A DNA stretch of 64,000 bases from Candida dubliniensis CD36. Lineage: Eukaryota; Ascomycota; Pichiomycetes; Serinales; Debaryomycetaceae. Within the stretch, counting starts at the first letter, position 1; each line of letters begins with the position of its first letter. Below are positions 43,800 to 53,644 of the stretch, one piece after another. Below the pieces are notes generated by a model that did not search any database, was not told the DNA's origin, and saw only the letters and a program-made list of their open reading frames with translations. The position numbers and the translations under genes were made by a program. The DNA is taken from positions 1,232,501-1,296,500 of the forward strand of contig NC_012862.1 of NCBI RefSeq assembly GCF_000026945.1, in the 5' to 3' direction.

Positions 43800-46121
43800 A
43801 TGGCATCAAATTCAAACTCAAATTCAAATTCAAATTCATTATTTCAAAATGATAAGAATAACAACAGCAATACAGATATAGCTGTACCTACACCAAATAA
43901 CTCATCATCATTTCGTAATACTACTATCACTAACCCTACTCCTTCCATTAGACTGCCATCACCTTCCATAAATAGTTACAACAATAGTGCCATTCCTACT
44001 ACAATAACCAATAGATCAATTCCTGGGATGTCAAATTCGTCCATTAATGATTCAGCTGATTCCAACCCCCAAAGTTATGATGAACAAATATCTCAATTAA
44101 ATAACCTCCAAAATAAAAAATCACTTGATTTCAAAACAATTAGTAAACATTTAATTAATCAAGAAGATAGTTTAAAAACTCAAGGTGGTGATATTACTAG
44201 GAGATTATATCATCAAATGGAAAACATATCAGGTAGTAATAATAATAATAATGCTAATAATAATACTAACAGTAATGATTTGGATGATAATGTTAGTATT
44301 GGAGGCCATAGTACTTTTCGTGATGGACCACCACCAAGATTAAGAACTAGAAGTGCATCATTTTCAAGTTATTTAGAAGAAACTAGACGAGGATCAATGG
44401 CTAGTGATATTAATATACCTGGTGGGTTTAGACGAGAATTTTTAATTAATAAAGCCATACAAAGAAATCAACAACCACCTAATTTCCTTACTCAAAATTT
44501 TATGGAATTTTTAAGTATTTATGGTCATTTTGCTGGTGAGGATTTTAGTGATGAAGACGAAGATGATGATGATGAAGAAGAAGAAGAAGAAGAAGAAGAA
44601 CGTAGGGATGGTGAAGAGGAGTATAACGCTGATGAAGTTTTCGATGAAGAATCAAGTTTATTAGGTAATGAACGAAGAGGTGGAGGATTACCATTTAGAC
44701 AATTACCAAAGAAACCTCATTCACATCTTCCAAAAAAACCACCAAAAGGTACAGCATCAGTTTTCAAAACTTTTTTATTATTATTTAAAGCATTAGTTGG
44801 GTCAGGAGTATTATTTTTACCAAGAGCTTTTTATAATGGAGGAATGTTATTTTCTATGATTACATTGAGTTTATTTGGATTATTAACATTTTTGTGTTAT
44901 ATTGGGTTAATTCAATCTAAAACTATATTGAATTTGTCTTCATTTGGTGAATTAGGTTATAAAACTTATGGGAAACCATTAAAATATTGTATTTTAGTGT
45001 CAATTCTTTTAAGTCAAATTGGATTTGTCACGACATATATTTTGTTTACCGCAGAAAACATGATTGCATTTTTATCTCAATATGTATCAACCAAAGGTAA
45101 CCTGTTGTTGTTGTTGTTGTTAGGATTAGATTCGTCACTGGAAGTTCTTCCAAATTGGTTGAATCGAGGTAATTTGATTTTGATTCAATGCATTTTATTA
45201 ATCCCTTTGGTATTAATTCGAAATTTGGCTAAATTATCTATGGTTTCATTAATTTCATCAATATTTATTATTATTGGATTATTAATTATATTTTGGTATT
45301 CTAGTATAAATTTAATTAATAATGGTGTGGGACCCAACATTACAAATTTCAATTCTAATAGTTGGACAATGTTAATTGGGGTTGCTGTTACTTCATTTGA
45401 AGGAATTGGATTAATTTTACCTATTCAATCATCAATGACTCAACCAGAAAAATTCCCTCTTGTATTATCTATTAGTATGCTTATTATTACCAGTATTTTT
45501 GTTGCTATTGGAACCATTGGTTATTTTTCATTTGGTGATAAAATTAAATCAATTATTATTTTGAATTTACCTCAAAATCAATTTGCTGTACAATCTATTT
45601 TAGTATTATATTCTATTGCCGTGTTTTTATCAGGACCATTACAATTGTTCCCCGCCATTAAAATTGGTGAATCATTGATTTTCCGTCATTCAAAGAAAAA
45701 TACAAGACGTCATCATCATCATCATCAACATCATCATCATCGTCATCATGGTAGTACTGAAGAAGGTAATAATACTGGTGATGACAATGGAAAATTATAT
45801 CATCAATCAGGTAAATATAATCCTCAAGTGAAATGGTTGAAAAATGGATTTAGAGCAATTTCTGTGATGTTTATTTGTTCACTTGCTTATTTAAATGCTG
45901 ATAATATTGATAAATTTGTTTCATTTAATGGTTGTTTTGCTTGTATCCCCTTGGTATATATTTATCCTCCGTTAATTCATTTAAAATCAATTCAATCCAA
46001 ACAACAAAACAAGGGTAAATCGAAATCAGATCAAATATTCATTTGGTTAGATTATTTATTGATTGTGGTAGGGATTGCTACGGTGATATATTCAAGTTAT
46101 CAAATTCTATTTTTAAACTAG
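43800..46121 (+). CDS. Vacuolar amino-acid transporter, AVT3/AVT4 type
   Basis: This is an amino-acid/auxin permease family (SLC32/36-like) transporter of 773 aa; yeast Avt3/Avt4 export neutral and basic amino acids from the vacuole. A long disordered N terminus (about 315 residues, Asn/Ser-rich, with an acidic Glu/Asp run near 250-275) precedes the membrane domain, as in Avt3/Avt4. The first helix carries the family motif TASVFKTFLLLFKALVGSGVLFLPRAFYNGG (about residues 318-348). Roughly eleven helices follow, with FEGIGLILPIQSSM and FLSGPLQLFPAIKI blocks. A His-rich loop (HHHHHQHHHHRHH, about 637-650) interrupts the domain between late helices and could bind metal. In-frame CTG codons occur at 43953, 45102 and 45138. 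A palindrome ATTCCGGAAT lies 34 bp before the ATG. Confidence 0.92.
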   Translation: MASNSNSNSNSNSLFQNDKNNNSNTDIAVPTPNNSSSFRNTTITNPTPSIRLPSPSINSYNNSAIPTTITNRSIPGMSNSSINDSADSNPQSYDEQISQLNNLQNKKSLDFKTISKHLINQEDSLKTQGGDITRRLYHQMENISGSNNNNNANNNTNSNDLDDNVSIGGHSTFRDGPPPRLRTRSASFSSYLEETRRGSMASDINIPGGFRREFLINKAIQRNQQPPNFLTQNFMEFLSIYGHFAGEDFSDEDEDDDDEEEEEEEEERRDGEEEYNADEVFDEESSLLGNERRGGGLPFRQLPKKPHSHLPKKPPKGTASVFKTFLLLFKALVGSGVLFLPRAFYNGGMLFSMITLSLFGLLTFLCYIGLIQSKTILNLSSFGELGYKTYGKPLKYCILVSILLSQIGFVTTYILFTAENMIAFLSQYVSTKGNLLLLLLLGLDSSLEVLPNWLNRGNLILIQCILLIPLVLIRNLAKLSMVSLISSIFIIIGLLIIFWYSSINLINNGVGPNITNFNSNSWTMLIGVAVTSFEGIGLILPIQSSMTQPEKFPLVLSISMLIITSIFVAIGTIGYFSFGDKIKSIIILNLPQNQFAVQSILVLYSIAVFLSGPLQLFPAIKIGESLIFRHSKKNTRRHHHHHQHHHHRHHGSTEEGNNTGDDNGKLYHQSGKYNPQVKWLKNGFRAISVMFICSLAYLNADNIDKFVSFNGCFACIPLVYIYPPLIHLKSIQSKQQNKGKSKSDQIFIWLDYLLIVVGIATVIYSSYQILFLN

Positions 46122-46178
46122 AAAAATATGTAGATAGAAAGCTATTCATCTTCTAAAAGAATTAATATATATATATAT

Positions 46179-46209
<31 letters not shown>

Positions 46210-46556
46210 TAGATAAACGCCTTCCGTTCGGAGATCCATAGTGCGGTCTTATGCTAAGTATCATCACTTGTGATTAGTTAGTTGTTGAAATACTCCATCA
46301 GATATTAATTGTAGAGACTGTGTGTGTGTGAATGAATAATGTCGTGTGGAAAATGTCGAAATAATGAAGGAGTCAAAGTTGTGTGGGGAGGGGAAGGAGT
46401 GTGACTCAAAATTTGGTAATCAAGTGAAGCGACATTTTTAATTTTCTGTTTTCTTGTTCATCGATCTTCTGTTGATCATCAGTAAGGATTCTTTTAATTC
46501 AACTACCCATTTTATGTTCATCTCATATATATTTCCTCATTGATAATTCAATTCTA
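46122..46556 (+). promoter_or_regulatory. Promoter region of the Zn2Cys6 gene
   Basis: These 435 bp separate the AVT-type stop and the Zn-cluster gene. AT and AGAT repeats (46164-46208) lie just after the transporter. At 46224-46231 is CCG-TT-CGG, a paired CGG triplet arrangement of the kind bound by Zn2Cys6 dimers, 326 bp upstream of the ATG of just such a factor. Autoregulation is a guess. Confidence 0.4.
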
Positions 46557-49271
46557 ATGTCAGCCAATTTATCCATCCCAACTAATAAACGGAAAAGAAA
46601 GAACCCACCCACATCATTATCATCATCAGAACCTTCTACTTTAACCCCATTACCTGTTGTACCACCACGTACTGAAAAGAGAATATCATGTCAAAGGTGT
46701 CGAACACGTAAAATTAAATGTAATTATGAATTACCATGTTTCAATTGTAAACGAGATGGTTATCAATGTATTCAACCAATTGATATGAGATCAAAACGTC
46801 TTAAAGCTAAAGAAGTTATAACATTACAGAAGAAATTGGATTTAATGATTAAATTTATTAATGATTGTAAGAAATTACCTAGTTTAGAAGCAAAACAGCA
46901 ATTTATTTCCCAAACCAATTTAGACGAATTGATTAATGTTGATAGTATTAATGTTGATAATGATAGCACTAATGGTGATGATGTTTTACACGTTGCTAAT
47001 CATCATGATGATGATGTGACTCATAATAATAGTGCCATATATGGACCTACATCAATCTATGATGATAGTCTAATGCATAATCATCATCCTAATACTAAAA
47101 ATAACCAAACTACAAGTGGCAAGAAGAGCAGTTATGATGATGACAATACCAAAAAGGAAGTCAACAAAAATGAGAATAAAAGCATTGCTAATAATATTAA
47201 TAATATTAATATTAAAGACAACAACCATAACATTAATACATTAAATAATAGAATTGACAACAATGTTAATAACGTTGATAACGTTATTAACAAGATGAAT
47301 AAAGATCCTGATATTTTAAAATGTATACAATTATTTTTCATTTGGCAATATCCTGATCATAATATGTTTATATTTCGTGAAGCATTTTTAATTGATTTTT
47401 TCAACCCCAAGAAAAACATGTTATATTGTTCTAAAATATTAATTCTTAGTATATGTTCACTTGGAGCTAAAATGTCTACTGATGAAACCATTTATAATCG
47501 ATCCAAAGAATTTTATCAAGAACTGAAATATTTATTATTAAATTCTCTTCATCAACCTTCAATCACATCATTACAAAGTTTTATGTTATTGGCATTTTAT
47601 GATATTTGTAATGGACAAAATTCTAGTGGATGGATGTTATCTGGATGTGCCATGAGAATGGGGTATGATTTAGGTTTTCAATTGAATCCCGAACTTTGGT
47701 TTGTTAAATCAAAGGGAGAAAATAATACTATTAATAATTTGAGTAAATTAGATGTTGAAATTAGATCAAGAATTTATTGGGGGTGTTATATGGCTGATCA
47801 TTTTATTAGTTTATTATTGGGTAGACCATCAATTTTGAAAATATCTGATGCATCAATCCCTGTGACCAGTGATTTACCGGATTTAGAATGGATTGATGAT
47901 TTTACATATAATGGATATATTAAAAAGAAGAAATCAAAGAAGCGTTCAAAATCAAAACATCAAAAAGAAAAATCAGAAGCAAGAGGAGAAGAAGAGGAGG
48001 AGGTGGAGGAGGAGGAGGAAGAGGAAGAAGAAGATAAAAAAGGTTTGAAATCTTCTTCTGAGAAAAAACATCGACATCAAGAAGTTTCATATATTTCTGA
48101 TCCATTAAATCAAATCATCAATTTAATTAATATTTCTGATAATATATTGAATGATATTTTCACTAAAACTGATGAAGAACAACCTCAAGAACAGCAAGAA
48201 AAATCCAATGAAGATTTAAATTTAAAATCACGATGGGAAAAATTATCACAATATAATTCTCAAATTATGGCTTGGAAGAAAAATTTACCTAAAGATTTAC
48301 GATGGAATAGAACTAAATTAGGTAAAACAGGAGAAAATCCAACTTATTCAGGTATTCGATATTATTATTATATTTTATTATTATGTTTAAATCGTCCATT
48401 TGTTGGAATTGATCAAGATAATCATAACCATCATGAACACCAAGATCATGATCATGATGATAATTTATCGCCCTTATCAATTTGTTTGAATGCTATTGAT
48501 GATTTATATGAATCAATTAATCGATTTCAAAAAAAACATGGATATAGAGGTGGTTCAATTTTTATTGTTTATGCGTCAATTTTATCAATTTCAATATTAT
48601 TATTAACTAATTCGAGAATTCAATTAGCTAGTGAACAAAAAAATCGATTGCATTTCTTTATGGATGTATTATACGGATGTTCTAAAACTTGGAAATTAGC
48701 TGAAAAATCTTATAATTTAATTACAGAAAAATTAAAACATCTTTATGAAGCAGGTGAATTAAAAGATGTATTTGAATTTATTATTGAAAAGAAATCATCT
48801 CCATCAGCAATTAATACAAGTACAAATGGATTAGAAAATGAACCAAACAGTGATAATAATTCCCATCCTATTAAGGATGATGAATTTAAATCTCAAGTCG
48901 ATAAGAAAATACAAGTCAAGTCAGAGTGTAATCAATCAAATACTGATAATTACTTTCCTACCACTGATACTACCAACATCATACATTCTACTACTACTCA
49001 CAACAACAACAACAACAACAACAACAACAGCCCTTCTACATTCCCAATACATCAAAACATTATAGACGTACCAACTTCATTATCTACAATGAACAATGGT
49101 GCTAACAATGGAGGTGGTGGTGGTGGTAGTAGTGGCAGCAGTGCAGCTGATTTCTTTACTGATGATAATGTTGATTTCTTGGGTGGTCCACCAGTTTTAA
49201 TGACGGCTGATTTATTTAATGAAGATTGGGAATCATTATTTCCCGATTATATATTTAATTCGAAAAATTGA
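46557..49271 (+). CDS. Zn(II)2Cys6 fungal transcription factor
   Basis: This is a zinc-cluster transcription regulator of 904 aa; its targets are unknown. The DNA-binding domain is at residues 45-71, with all six cysteines in standard spacing (C45, C48, C55, C61, C64, C71: CX2CX6CX5CX2CX6C), preceded by a basic stretch. A short coiled-coil-like linker follows (VITLQKKLDLMIKFIND). The middle homology domain (fungal_trans) is at about 240-450, with MLSGCAMRMGYDLGF and RIYWGCYMADHFISLLLGRP. A Lys/Glu-rich insert at about 455-515 interrupts it before the C-terminal part of the domain resumes (YYYYILLLCLNRPFVG). The C terminus is Asn/Gly-rich and ends in an acidic-hydrophobic segment (DLFNEDWESLFPDYIF) that looks like an activation domain. 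Paralogue identity cannot be assigned. Confidence 0.92.
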   Translation: MSANLSIPTNKRKRKNPPTSLSSSEPSTLTPLPVVPPRTEKRISCQRCRTRKIKCNYELPCFNCKRDGYQCIQPIDMRSKRLKAKEVITLQKKLDLMIKFINDCKKLPSLEAKQQFISQTNLDELINVDSINVDNDSTNGDDVLHVANHHDDDVTHNNSAIYGPTSIYDDSLMHNHHPNTKNNQTTSGKKSSYDDDNTKKEVNKNENKSIANNINNINIKDNNHNINTLNNRIDNNVNNVDNVINKMNKDPDILKCIQLFFIWQYPDHNMFIFREAFLIDFFNPKKNMLYCSKILILSICSLGAKMSTDETIYNRSKEFYQELKYLLLNSLHQPSITSLQSFMLLAFYDICNGQNSSGWMLSGCAMRMGYDLGFQLNPELWFVKSKGENNTINNLSKLDVEIRSRIYWGCYMADHFISLLLGRPSILKISDASIPVTSDLPDLEWIDDFTYNGYIKKKKSKKRSKSKHQKEKSEARGEEEEEVEEEEEEEEEDKKGLKSSSEKKHRHQEVSYISDPLNQIINLINISDNILNDIFTKTDEEQPQEQQEKSNEDLNLKSRWEKLSQYNSQIMAWKKNLPKDLRWNRTKLGKTGENPTYSGIRYYYYILLLCLNRPFVGIDQDNHNHHEHQDHDHDDNLSPLSICLNAIDDLYESINRFQKKHGYRGGSIFIVYASILSISILLLTNSRIQLASEQKNRLHFFMDVLYGCSKTWKLAEKSYNLITEKLKHLYEAGELKDVFEFIIEKKSSPSAINTSTNGLENEPNSDNNSHPIKDDEFKSQVDKKIQVKSECNQSNTDNYFPTTDTTNIIHSTTTHNNNNNNNNNSPSTFPIHQNIIDVPTSLSTMNNGANNGGGGGGSSGSSAADFFTDDNVDFLGGPPVLMTADLFNEDWESLFPDYIFNSKN

Positions 49272-49735
49272 ATTACAAACCTTCTTAGTTTGAAAAAGTG
49301 AAAAATGTGAGGTACATATAAGTTTATCCTAGAAATGACTGTAATATATACTAGAAAGAAGAGAGACGTTATATAAGAAGATACTGAATGTATTTCAATT
49401 TGTTTAAATTTCTCAATGGAATCTTGTGATCTTTTCAGATGGATATAAGATATATCTCAATATGCTTTCTAAATATCCTATAGTATACCTTACTTGGTCG
49501 TCATTCTATAAAAAGAATCGCTCTAATTAGGGTACCACCACCAACATTAAAGTATCTCTCACGTGATTGGCCCACACATTACCACCATCCCGCATTAATT
49601 CTCGTTGCCCAAGATGAAACAAAAAAAAAAAGGCTGGGCTAGTTATCAACTCTTTCAATCTTAACCAAAAGAAGAAGACATCAATTCATTAGAATCTAAT
49701 TAAAGACATCTGCATAACTGGAGACTGGGGAAAGG
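49272..49735. other. Intergenic region before the tRNA array
   Basis: These 464 bp contain the 3' region of the Zn2Cys6 gene and then sequence downstream of the tRNA-Val array. A CACGTG lies at 49560-49565. No other gene or repeat is evident. Confidence 0.5.
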
Positions 49736-49744
49736 AAAAAAAAA
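49736..49744 (-). terminator. Pol III terminator (T9) after the tRNA-Val array
   Basis: Nine consecutive A on the plus strand, so T9 on the transcribed strand, begin one base after the discriminator base of the last tRNA copy. This is the only long T-run downstream of any copy; the spacers inside the array hold only TTTT. Confidence 0.85.
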
Positions 49745-49745
49745 T

Positions 49746-49819
49746 TGATTCCGCCCAGGATCGAACTGGGGACGTTATGCGTGTTAAGCATATGCCATAA
49801 CCAACTAGACCACGGAACC
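49746..49819 (-). tRNA. tRNA-Val(AAC), array copy 1 (most downstream)
   Basis: A 74-nt cloverleaf without intron. The anticodon AAC reads from plus positions 49785-49783, in a TTAACAC loop closed by TATGC/GCATA. T arm is CCCAG-TTCGATC-CTGGG (B box) and D arm is GGTCTAGTTGG (A box). The sequence is almost the same as yeast tRNA-Val(AAC). The acceptor stem pairs GGTTCCG with CGGAATC: position 5-68 is C-G. The discriminator is A; CCA is not encoded. Confidence 0.97.
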
Positions 49820-49834
49820 AAAGAAAAGTAGAAA

Positions 49835-49908
49835 TGATTTCGCCCAGGATCGAACTGGGGACGTTATGCGTGTTAAGCATATGCCATAACCAACTAGACC
49901 ACGGAACC
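49835..49908 (-). tRNA. tRNA-Val(AAC), array copy 2
   Basis: Same body as copy 1, 89 bp away. The 5' strand of the acceptor is GGTTCCG but the 3' strand is CGAAATC, leaving a C5-A68 mismatch in the acceptor stem. All other helices are intact. The spacer to copy 1 is 15 bp. Confidence 0.95.
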
Positions 49909-49923
49909 AAAGAAAAGTAGAAA

Positions 49924-49997
49924 TGATTTCGCCCAGGATCGAACTGGGGACGTTATGCGTGTTAAGCATATGCCATAACCAACTAGACCACGGAACC
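49924..49997 (-). tRNA. tRNA-Val(AAC), array copy 3
   Basis: Identical to copy 2, including the C5-A68 acceptor mismatch, and exactly 89 bp from it. The spacer on each side is the same 15-bp sequence. Confidence 0.95.
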
Positions 49998-50012
49998 AAA
50001 GAAAAGTAGAAA

Positions 50013-50086
50013 TGATTTCGCCCAGGATCGAACTGGGGACGTTATGCGTGTTAAGCATATGCCATAACCAACTAGACCACGAAACC
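50013..50086 (-). tRNA. tRNA-Val(AAC), array copy 4 (most upstream)
   Basis: The acceptor is GGTTTCG paired with CGAAATC, so position 5-68 is U-A and the stem is perfect, as in S. cerevisiae tRNA-Val(AAC). It is the first transcribed copy and the only one with independent upstream sequence. Confidence 0.97.
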
Positions 50087-51326
50087 AATTTCTGATGTCG
50101 GAAATTGCCCCTACTTTGTGTGATCATATATATATATATAAGGTCAGTGAGATGAAACCATGTTGTCTTGTTTATTTAAAGTGAGAAGACAAGTATTAGT
50201 AAATTGCAGTAGTTAAGCTTGATCGATTGTAACTCGATTTATGTTACTGGAAATAATTCAATGAATTGATTGTTTCTTAGGATTCCTTACCAATTAACGT
50301 TTTTGTTTTCCGTTTTTTTTCATCTTGCTGGAGAATCTCTATCTTCGGGAATCTAAACTCGTTAAATGGCCTGCTGACGACTCTCTAGTTCTTAAAAAGT
50401 GCAAGTAAAACTCATTGATGTATTCATTTTAAGTTGAAACAAATTTCAATAACTGCTAGTTAGATCATTTAAAGTGGCCTATGTAGGAATATCCAATCTT
50501 ACCAAAAAAATAGCAAAATATCAAATATTTCCTTGTATTTATTTCAAGGCATACATAGTCAGGTTATTATTGAACTGACCGAAAAAGAAGTGCTTACAAT
50601 TGTGATACCTTAGATACATTGTGGAATATTTTGTTTTGCCTTAAAATTGGTTGGACTTTTTGTAATCGGTATATTTTTTTGGTAATGTTTTTTATGCCAA
50701 AATTTACAGAAAATAATATATCAACAAGAATCAATGATTTCCCTCAAAATAACCGATAACCAACATCAAAGAAAGTTTTAATAAACCTATAACCAATGGA
50801 TAATATTTAATTGTATTTAAATCAAGCTTTAATCATGTCTTGAAAGTTTATTGGCTTATCTATATATTAATATGAATTTCGATTTGCTACTAGTATCCTT
50901 CGGGATAGCCGAATCGTTAGCAATTTCCTGAATACTTTCGAGTGTTTTGGTGAAGTTGCGCGTTCGGAACTTGTCAACTTTAAAATTACAGAGAAAATTA
51001 GCATTTCCCCTGCATAAGGACGGAACGCTTTACAAAGAGATTTAACATTTTTTTTTTTTTTTTTTTAACAAATTTAAAACCATTCCAATAGATGTACCTA
51101 AATCATTAGATTATGCATCGAGTGGTTATAATTATACATGATTAGGTGTTGTATAAACCACAGTTGGAGGAGAGGGCAGAAATCAATCCTTCACGGAACG
51201 AAGAGAGAATCTCACACCAAAAGAAAAAAAAAAAAAAATTAGCTGGAGAAATCTACTCACACATCTTTTGCCTCTTTAATTACGTAACTACCAGACTTGA
51301 TTCACATATGTTAGTATTTAGTGTCG
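50087..51326. other. Intergenic region between tRNA array and TBC gene
   Basis: These 1.24 kb contain no supported gene. The left end is the upstream region of the tRNA array, a usual landing zone for Ty-like elements, but I could not define LTR ends. A T-run lies at 51050-51066. Close to the TBC gene an upstream ATG at 51308 opens a 15-codon frame that overlaps the main start. Confidence 0.5.
50126..50141 (-). promoter_or_regulatory. TATA-like tract upstream of the tRNA-Val array
   Basis: An alternating AT run 40-55 bp upstream of copy 4 sits where TFIIIB would bind. No comparable tract exists in front of copies 1-3, whose upstream DNA is the body of the previous tRNA gene. Confidence 0.55.
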
Positions 51327-51355
51327 ATGAATTCAAGAAAATCACTTTTTCCTGA
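51308..51355 (+). other. Overlapping upstream ORF before the TBC gene
   Basis: ATG at 51308 opens a 15-codon frame (MLVFSVDEFKKITFS) that ends at 51355, 29 bp past the TBC start codon at 51327. If the mRNA includes it, ribosomes would need leaky scanning to reach the main ATG. Confidence 0.5.
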
Positions 51356-53495
51356 TTCTTCATTAGTTCCACTACATTTTGATTCTTCATTATCTTTTTT
51401 ATTTGGAAATAAATCAGAAAAACCAAATCAAGATCAATCATTGAACGCGGTATTAGGAGGTAATTTACATCAATTAAAACCAGAACAAGTTTGGAAAATC
51501 ATTCTGACCAAATATAATAATGATCCTATCCAATTGATTCAACAATTATCATTAGATTTAATGAGAAAAGAAACTGAATTAGTTGTATTACGACAAGAGA
51601 AATTCCGTCGAGAACAAAAATTATATAAATTATTACAAAAATTAGGCAATCTTTCTACGATTGAAATTGATCAAGAATTAAATCAAGTTGATGATAAATT
51701 GAATAAAAATATTGATCATATAATTCATGATATGATACAAGTGGCTATCGATGATGAAATTGTACCGACAACACCAAAGGAAAAATCTAAGGAACGTTTT
51801 CAAACAAATAAGAAAAGACAAGATCCATCAAAGAATGTCAAAGATTCAAAATATAAAGACCAGAGAAAATCAAAGTCCAAGATAATTGAAAAATCTGATA
51901 ACCAACAGCCACCTGAATCAAAAAATTCCTATTTTAGCAGAACTAACTCATTAACAGAAATCTCCATACCTAAGGCACCAGTTGAATTACAAAATTTTAG
52001 AAGTCAATTATCATTACAACATCCTGGTCCTGAGAAGAAACCCAATTCTTCTCGATTGTCTTTACTTGTACAAAATGAAGAAGTAGATATTGATAAATAT
52101 GGATTTGTTAAAGAAGTCAGAAGTAATACACCAATGACCATTCGGTCATCAACTTCATCTCCTTCCCCTAATAATGGACAACACCCTGAACCATCCAATG
52201 AATCATCAGCAATACTTATAAACAATCACAACAGTCATTCTAAATTACATTTGATTGATCAATTGAAACAAATATCTCAAATCCACGATTCAACAAATTT
52301 ATATATTGAAAAGGAATGGGAGAGTTTAATTAATGATATTAATCGACAATTTTATACCAATTATTATCAAAATAATGGACCAAAACAAGATGATGGCCAC
52401 AAAAACAGTAACACCAACAATGATAACAATAATGATGATCGAGAATTATATTGGAAATTTGGTGTTAGAGGAAGTAATCTTTTACAATTGAAAAATCATC
52501 AACAATTATATTCTTCATTTATAAATTTAATTAATCAATATGGAATACCAAATAAGTATCGACGAATATTATGGTTAGAATTATCAGGGGCCAATAATAT
52601 TCGAATTAATGGCGAATATCAAGAACTACAACTGCAACTACAGGTAAATAATCAGAATAATGATGAAATTAATGCCTTAATACAATCAAATATAGAACAA
52701 ATTGATTTAGATTTACATCGAACTTTGCCTTCGAATTTTTATTTTAATAATTTTTTAGAATTAAAACCAGGTATTAAATTCTATAAATTACAACGAATAT
52801 TATATACTTTTGTTAAAAGAAATCCTCATGTTGGTTATGTTCAAGGTATGAATAAAATTGTTGGGACACTATTACTACTAGACGATGATAATAATAATGA
52901 CAAGGACAAGGACAGTTCTGACGGTCACGATGACCTTGAGGAAGATATATTTTGGCTTTTCATTGGTCTTGTTGAAGAAATTTTACCTAAATATACTTGT
53001 AATGACAAAATATTTTTCAATTCCATTGATGAAATTTATCAAGATAATTTAATTTTAAAAAAATTATTATTACCCGATTTATTACCTGATTTATCAATTC
53101 ATTTAAATAAATTTAATATTGAAATTGAAATTTTATCAATGAATTGGTGGTTAACTTTATTTATTGATTTAAAATTTATTGAATTAGATACTTGGTTTAA
53201 AATTTTTGATAATTTATTAATCACCAATATTGAAAGTAATAATAATAACGACGAACAAGAAGAAAAACAAAAAGATAGCCTTGTCAATTATCAAAGAATT
53301 ATATTACCGGCTATGACATTAGCTATATTTAAAAATTTAGAAAATCATTTGATCAGTTTAAATTCTCGTGATTTAATTTATCAATTTTTAAATCATGGTG
53401 ATGATAAATTTAAATTTAAAATTAAATTTAATGATTTAATGAAATATTATATTTATTTTTCAAAACGTAAAGAAGTATTAGATGCATTTCGATAA
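51327..53495 (+). CDS. TBC-domain Rab GTPase-activating protein
   Basis: This is a predicted GAP for a Rab/Ypt GTPase in membrane traffic. The ATG at 51327 (MNSRKSLFPDSS) gives 722 aa; the frame is open one or two codons further back but only through GTG. The N terminus has a conserved-looking region at about 35-120 (LKPEQVWKIILTKYNNDP, then a charged coiled coil RQEKFRREQKLYKLLQKL). A Lys/Ser-rich disordered part (about 150-330) follows. The TBC domain covers about 375-715. Both catalytic fingers are present: Arg in IDLDLHRTLP (motif A, IxxDxxR) and Gln in YVQGMN (motif B, YxQ), so it should be active. Asn/Asp inserts interrupt the domain in two places. The Rab partner is unknown. Confidence 0.88.
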   Translation: MNSRKSLFPDSSLVPLHFDSSLSFLFGNKSEKPNQDQSLNAVLGGNLHQLKPEQVWKIILTKYNNDPIQLIQQLSLDLMRKETELVVLRQEKFRREQKLYKLLQKLGNLSTIEIDQELNQVDDKLNKNIDHIIHDMIQVAIDDEIVPTTPKEKSKERFQTNKKRQDPSKNVKDSKYKDQRKSKSKIIEKSDNQQPPESKNSYFSRTNSLTEISIPKAPVELQNFRSQLSLQHPGPEKKPNSSRLSLLVQNEEVDIDKYGFVKEVRSNTPMTIRSSTSSPSPNNGQHPEPSNESSAILINNHNSHSKLHLIDQLKQISQIHDSTNLYIEKEWESLINDINRQFYTNYYQNNGPKQDDGHKNSNTNNDNNNDDRELYWKFGVRGSNLLQLKNHQQLYSSFINLINQYGIPNKYRRILWLELSGANNIRINGEYQELQLQLQVNNQNNDEINALIQSNIEQIDLDLHRTLPSNFYFNNFLELKPGIKFYKLQRILYTFVKRNPHVGYVQGMNKIVGTLLLLDDDNNNDKDKDSSDGHDDLEEDIFWLFIGLVEEILPKYTCNDKIFFNSIDEIYQDNLILKKLLLPDLLPDLSIHLNKFNIEIEILSMNWWLTLFIDLKFIELDTWFKIFDNLLITNIESNNNNDEQEEKQKDSLVNYQRIILPAMTLAIFKNLENHLISLNSRDLIYQFLNHGDDKFKFKIKFNDLMKYYIYFSKRKEVLDAFR

Positions 53496-53644
53496 AGTAT
53501 ACTTTGTTTATATATATATATATATGCAACGACTAATAATAACGATTATAATAGATTTATATACAATAGGTAATTTTTTTTTAAAAAAATATTTAACAAA
53601 CACTATTTACGAGGAAGGTAGGAAAGAAACAAGGTGGCAATTTT

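Noticed and set aside
49689..50127. Three similar short minus-strand frames across the tRNA cluster
   Set aside because: They are translations through the tandem tRNA-Val genes, which explains their repeated peptide.
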